DNA of 60,816 nt, from NCBI GenBank assembly GCA_947167455.1, contig CAMVIB010000016.1, positions 1 through 60,816 on the forward strand. The letters are read 5' to 3'. Positions 57,507 to 60,816 of the stretch are shown here, one piece after another; the stretch's first letter is position 1, and the number at the start of each line of letters is the position of its first letter. Below the pieces are notes generated by a model that was not told the DNA's origin, did not search any database, and saw nothing but the letters and a program-made list of their open reading frames with translations. A program made the position numbers and the translations under genes. The DNA is from an uncultured Prevotellaceae bacterium (GTDB taxonomy: Bacteria > Bacteroidota > Bacteroidia > Bacteroidales > Bacteroidaceae).

Positions 57507-59765
57507 ATGAAAGATAGCATTCGCGAAAGGCTCATCACGAAGTGCCAGCAACTGACAGAGGGTTGGAACGTCCGTGCCTTGAACGTTGTAGCATGGCTGA
57601 CCAAGGACGTCGAGACAAGACTATTGCCGCTCATCAACCGCACCGCCGATGTGCGACGCACTCCGCAATGCGGTCCGCAGACCTCGATAATGATAGAAGA
57701 GTTGCTGAGAAAACTACGTCCTTACTATGAGCATATCCTGCAAAGTGTGACAGATGATGTATCTATGGATACAGAAGCGATACTTCATACACAGTCGGAG
57801 CAGCAGCTTTTTCGTTTTCCTGCCATGAGCTACTATATGGAACGCCGCATCCAAGCAGCGTTCGACAAGATGGCTGATGCTGTCAGCAACGTGCGCGCAC
57901 GAAACCTCATACGCAGCCACTGGAAACAATACCGTGATACAGAACCTTACATGAATGATGCAACAGCAATATGGAAATGGTATGGAGCAGGGACAGGAAC
58001 AGTGGATCATATCCTGACGTTTCTAGAAAACTTCAGAGCTTCTTATCTGGACATCACCGACAGCATAAAAGCAAAGCCTTCTGAAGAAACATCAGATGAC
58101 GCTTCCCTGCCGCTTCCTGACATGGATTATCCATTCCTGACTGTGGCCGAGCAAGAATTTGTAGCCTCATTCTGGAAGGGGGAAAAGCGCTATCCAGTGC
58201 TCTACATAGCCCTGCGATACCTGCAACGTGCCCCCGACCGTCCCACACAGACCTTCGCACGCGCCTACGGCATGATGGGAAGATATGAATCTATCCAGGA
58301 ATTGGCCGTTGAATATGGTCTGACATTCGAACGCACCCGCCAGATGTCGAAACTGAGAATAGACGAGAGCCTTCCTGTCTGGGACATCGGACGATGGTCG
58401 GCACTGGATCTTTTCAGACAGCCCCTGCTCACAGAGGCTATTATCCACTGGAAAACATTGCAGAAACTGGAACACATCGAAGAGATGAACTTCTACTCTG
58501 CACTGACCATCATCGCCGCCCTGCGCCACATGGAAGTCATTGCCCTACGGGCCGATGGCTACAAGGCCAACGCCCGTCGTGGGAAGAAAGTAGTGTGGGA
58601 ACACCCACATGTACTCTTCGCCTACGATGAAAGCATGAGTGTCATCCGCGTCAGAGATCTTATGAGAGAGGTCGGACAAAAAGCCATGTTGCAACGCATC
58701 GAGGACAAGACAATTAGCCTTCACGCCATTGCCGAGCCATACTTCTGTCCCGACGCCGACGAAGGCCGTAGAGAGAAAGTCTTCGTCATGCTCCGAGAGG
58801 TATTACCGATGTTCCCCAGTGTGGAAGTTCGTGAAGACCTGGTTGTCTTCCGACAGAACCACATCAACTACCCCGAGGAGATCTACCAGATTCTGAACCG
58901 ACGCGGCGAAGCCATGACTGTAGAAGAAATCTATGCCGAGTTCATGAAACTATACCCTGAAGATCACCACACCGACAGCTCCTTCCTCCGCAGCTACATG
59001 TTGCAGGACGAACGCTTCGAAGCAATCGGCCGCAAATCGACCTATCAGCTCCGTGAATGGCAACATTTTGCCGGCAGCCTGCAAGAGTTGGCAATTTACC
59101 TGACAAAGGACGAAGCGGAACCTCTGCCTGCGACAGAACTGATTGGCCGCATGACGGCGCAACGCACCAACACTACTGCAAAGAGCTGCGAAAGTACCAT
59201 CTACCAGACTGTAGCGGTCAATGCACTACAATATTACATCACTGCAGAAAACAATGCCTATGCTGCCTACGTCGGACTACCTGACAAGATTTATCCACCA
59301 CGCTTCTGGGTGTCGCCCATGACGGTGGATGACGCCGTAGCGAGTATGCACCGTTTCATCACAGAACGCGGACATTGGCCCTATGCCTCCAGTTCCGACG
59401 GCATCGAGGCTCGTCTCAGCTACACACTTCGCAAATACTCTCAGCGCGAGCATGCTATTGACGGGGCAGCTGCTAGATTCCGTCAGGGCATGGCCGACAT
59501 ACCGCCCTATCAATATCCCCACAACGAGCGCGAGGCCATCTTCATGGAACGTTGCCATGCCCTAGATGCTTTCTGGCAACGACAGCATCGGCCACCCACA
59601 AATACCGAAGAGCCTCAGCTCGCAAAATGGTACCGCGAGACACAAGCCAAGCAGAACCAGCTGGACGACTTCCGCAGATACCACTTCAAGCGAATCGGAC
59701 AGAAGCCTCCCGCCAAACCTCACCAGCAACTGTCATTCGACTTTGGCGAAGAAGAAACGCATTAA
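57507..59765 (+). CDS. 752-aa cassette protein with HTH elements (intact right copy)
   Basis: Start at ATG 57507 (MKDSIRERLITKCQQ), matching the start of the left remnant. No signal or membrane helices. Residues 261-285 (ESIQELAVEYGLTFERTRQM) read like a sigma-70 region-4 helix-turn-helix. Residues about 452-516 (INYPEEIYQILNRRGEAMTV ... DERFEAIGRKSTYQL) fit a HARE-type winged helix. Residues about 612-645 (FITERGHWPYASSSDGIEAR) recall helicase-associated repeats. The basic tail ends PAKPHQQLSFDFGEE. No ATPase or nuclease motif is seen. A DNA-binding or transcription role is inferred; the family is unknown to me. Confidence 0.75.
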   Translation: MKDSIRERLITKCQQLTEGWNVRALNVVAWLTKDVETRLLPLINRTADVRRTPQCGPQTSIMIEELLRKLRPYYEHILQSVTDDVSMDTEAILHTQSEQQLFRFPAMSYYMERRIQAAFDKMADAVSNVRARNLIRSHWKQYRDTEPYMNDATAIWKWYGAGTGTVDHILTFLENFRASYLDITDSIKAKPSEETSDDASLPLPDMDYPFLTVAEQEFVASFWKGEKRYPVLYIALRYLQRAPDRPTQTFARAYGMMGRYESIQELAVEYGLTFERTRQMSKLRIDESLPVWDIGRWSALDLFRQPLLTEAIIHWKTLQKLEHIEEMNFYSALTIIAALRHMEVIALRADGYKANARRGKKVVWEHPHVLFAYDESMSVIRVRDLMREVGQKAMLQRIEDKTISLHAIAEPYFCPDADEGRREKVFVMLREVLPMFPSVEVREDLVVFRQNHINYPEEIYQILNRRGEAMTVEEIYAEFMKLYPEDHHTDSSFLRSYMLQDERFEAIGRKSTYQLREWQHFAGSLQELAIYLTKDEAEPLPATELIGRMTAQRTNTTAKSCESTIYQTVAVNALQYYITAENNAYAAYVGLPDKIYPPRFWVSPMTVDDAVASMHRFITERGHWPYASSSDGIEARLSYTLRKYSQREHAIDGAAARFRQGMADIPPYQYPHNEREAIFMERCHALDAFWQRQHRPPTNTEEPQLAKWYRETQAKQNQLDDFRRYHFKRIGQKPPAKPHQQLSFDFGEEETH

Positions 59766-59866
59766 GAATGTGGTGGACGGATAAAAAACAAGAAACATTG
59801 GCACAAGGAAAATCATCAGTGGCCGTCCTTGCCTTGTCAAGCATCCTATGAGTCAGATGTCTCGAG

Positions 59867-59919
59867 ATAACGATATAAATGAATAACGGTATAACATCAT
59901 AACGAAAAGCAACATAACG
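59867..59919 (+). repeat. ATAACGNN array 4, before the decayed four-helix gene
   Basis: Units at 59867, 59875 (ATAAAT), 59883, 59891 (ATAACA) and 59899, 8 bp apart, and one at 59914. Same place relative to the gene as array 1. Confidence 0.9.
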
Positions 59920-59928
59920 AAAAACAAC

Positions 59929-60355
59929 TTGATTGAAATCAATCGATTCGGTTACTTTTGGCTTGACACGTGGGTGCTGGCCAGACGTGCTGCATAAAAG
60001 CAGCATCCACATCATCGCGCAGAAGCACAAATTCTATTTATGGCTCAACAGCAGCGATTCCGTCACCGTTGCCAACTGCCTGCCGGTTCTCTGCAACTAT
60101 CTCATCTTGATGCTGGGACGGCAGATAGAGCGCTAGTTAGAAACGTTCAGAACCGAGGGCGGCTTTACCGAGGGGCTTACTGCCGAACGTCTCGCCTACC
60201 GCAAACAACAAAGCGTCCAATCGGATGCGCCCGCCTGCCCTCAGTGCGGCAAGCCGATGATCAAGCGTGTGGCAAAGAAAGGTATTAACTCAGGCCTCGA
60301 GTTCTGGAGCAGCAGCGACTATCCGGCTTGCGACGGAACGAGAAATGTGAGTTGA
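59929..60355 (+). pseudogene. Decayed four-helix-bundle / zinc-ribbon gene (right copy)
   Basis: Matches 52568-53311. The ATG is now TTG. About 315 bp are deleted after WVLA, shifting the frame. A CAG has become TAG after RQIER, and one zinc cysteine is serine (WSSSDYPAC against WSCSDYPAC). Four independent lesions show it is dead. A 67-codon frame from 59933 remains open by chance of the deletion. Confidence 0.9.
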
Positions 60356-60363
60356 TACTGCGG

Positions 60364-60393
60364 ATAATGGGATAACGGGATATCATTATAACG
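60364..60393 (+). repeat. ATAACGNN array 5, before the decayed 552-aa gene
   Basis: Units at 60364 (ATAATG), 60372, 60380 (ATATCA) and 60388, 8 bp apart. More decayed than the arrays in front of intact genes. Confidence 0.8.
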
Positions 60394-60449
60394 CTGAAAG
60401 ACGGAATCGAGGAGTAACGATATAAAGTCATTTATTATTAATCATCATC

Positions 60450-60761
60450 ATGGACAGTGATGTACTTCCTAGAAATCCCAACAAACAGCAAAACAGCTTC
60501 AGACGCTCCCTTTGCTCACGACTGGGCTATGACGAGCTCGAGGCGGATATCATCTGCCACAACCTACGGCTCCACGCGCAGCACGAAGAAGACCCAAACT
60601 GCCAATTAAGTACATACCCATAATACTTCGCCCAAGAGGTCATGGCCAAGAAAAAGCCTCAGCTTGCCGTCACCAAAGAGGGGATAGATGCCCTACAAGC
60701 CTACATGAACGCCATGCCCCGCTGGACTCTAAAAGGACACGCGCCAGAAGAGATAAAGTAA
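60450..60761 (+). pseudogene. Decayed 552-aa cassette gene (right copy)
   Basis: Begins MDSDVLPRNPNKQQNSFRRS, then aligns with the last ~85 residues of the 552-aa protein (LCSRLGYDELEADIICHNLR ... LQAYMNAMPRWTLKGHAPEE). Some 450 residues are missing between start and tail. There is also an in-frame TAA at 60621 (TYP-stop-YF). Confidence 0.88.
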
Positions 60762-60816
60762 TATTACTGTCCGCTAAACATTTCCCTTATGGAAAAATTT
60801 AGGGCTGAAACCTTCT

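Overview
The window looks like chromosome from a fairly GC-rich member of the Bacteroidales (Prevotella-like). The signs are: many start-proximal elements of the Bacteroidota housekeeping promoter type (TAnnTTTG, often with TTG about 19-20 bp upstream); large secreted proteins ending in a Prevotella/Porphyromonas-style C-terminal tail (GIYIVNGKKVAVK); Bacteroidales families such as DUF4738 and DUF4230; a NagB-LmbE fusion; and weak Shine-Dalgarno use. I found no rRNA, tRNA or CRISPR array. Gene identities rest on reading motifs, not on database searches.

Layout. 0-3 kb: small lipoprotein, tRNA methylthiotransferase mtaB and a GT2 glycosyltransferase. 3-11.3 kb: two paralogous giant secreted proteins, each followed by the same 60-aa protein, the same pair of hairpins and an array of CCTAGG hexamers every 10 bp. 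11.6-19 kb: mazG / lipoprotein / valS operon and clpB. 19.6-24.2 kb: GH29 fucosidase with a GH3 remnant behind it, folE, a SPOR-domain protein and tpiA. 24.6-27.4 kb: a one-chain polar amino-acid ABC importer whose substrate-binding domain appears circularly permuted. 27.4-28.4 kb: a gene-poor stretch with a transposase scrap and two unusual repeat clusters. 28.4-35.8 kb: GT4 glycosyltransferase, rhaB, NagB-LmbE fusion, an outer-membrane barrel, rfbB and rfbC. 35.9-37.9 kb: DUF4738 lipoprotein divergent from two DUF4230 proteins. 38-47.1 kb: lysS, gpsA, GH89, GH20, pgi and a HAD phosphatase on one strand. 47.9-49.2 kb: rhaA.

49.3-60.8 kb is the most unusual part. A three-gene cassette (752-aa protein with helix-turn-helix elements; four-helix-bundle plus zinc-ribbon protein; 552-aa acidic protein) is present twice. 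In the left copy the first gene is a deletion remnant and the other two are intact. In the right copy the first gene is intact and the other two are remnants. One complete set therefore survives, split over two loci. A type IIG-like restriction-modification gene, an MFS transporter and an HU-like DNA-binding protein lie among them. Five strictly 8-bp-phased ATAACGNN arrays sit directly in front of the start codons of five of these genes. I do not know a described system with this arrangement.

Functionally the window combines housekeeping (valS, lysS, clpB, tpiA, pgi, gpsA, folE, mazG), host or plant glycan use (GH29, GH20, GH89, rhaA, rhaB), surface glycan synthesis (rfbB, rfbC, GT2, GT4) and surface or secreted proteins. 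Several families of short intergenic repeats are scattered through it.
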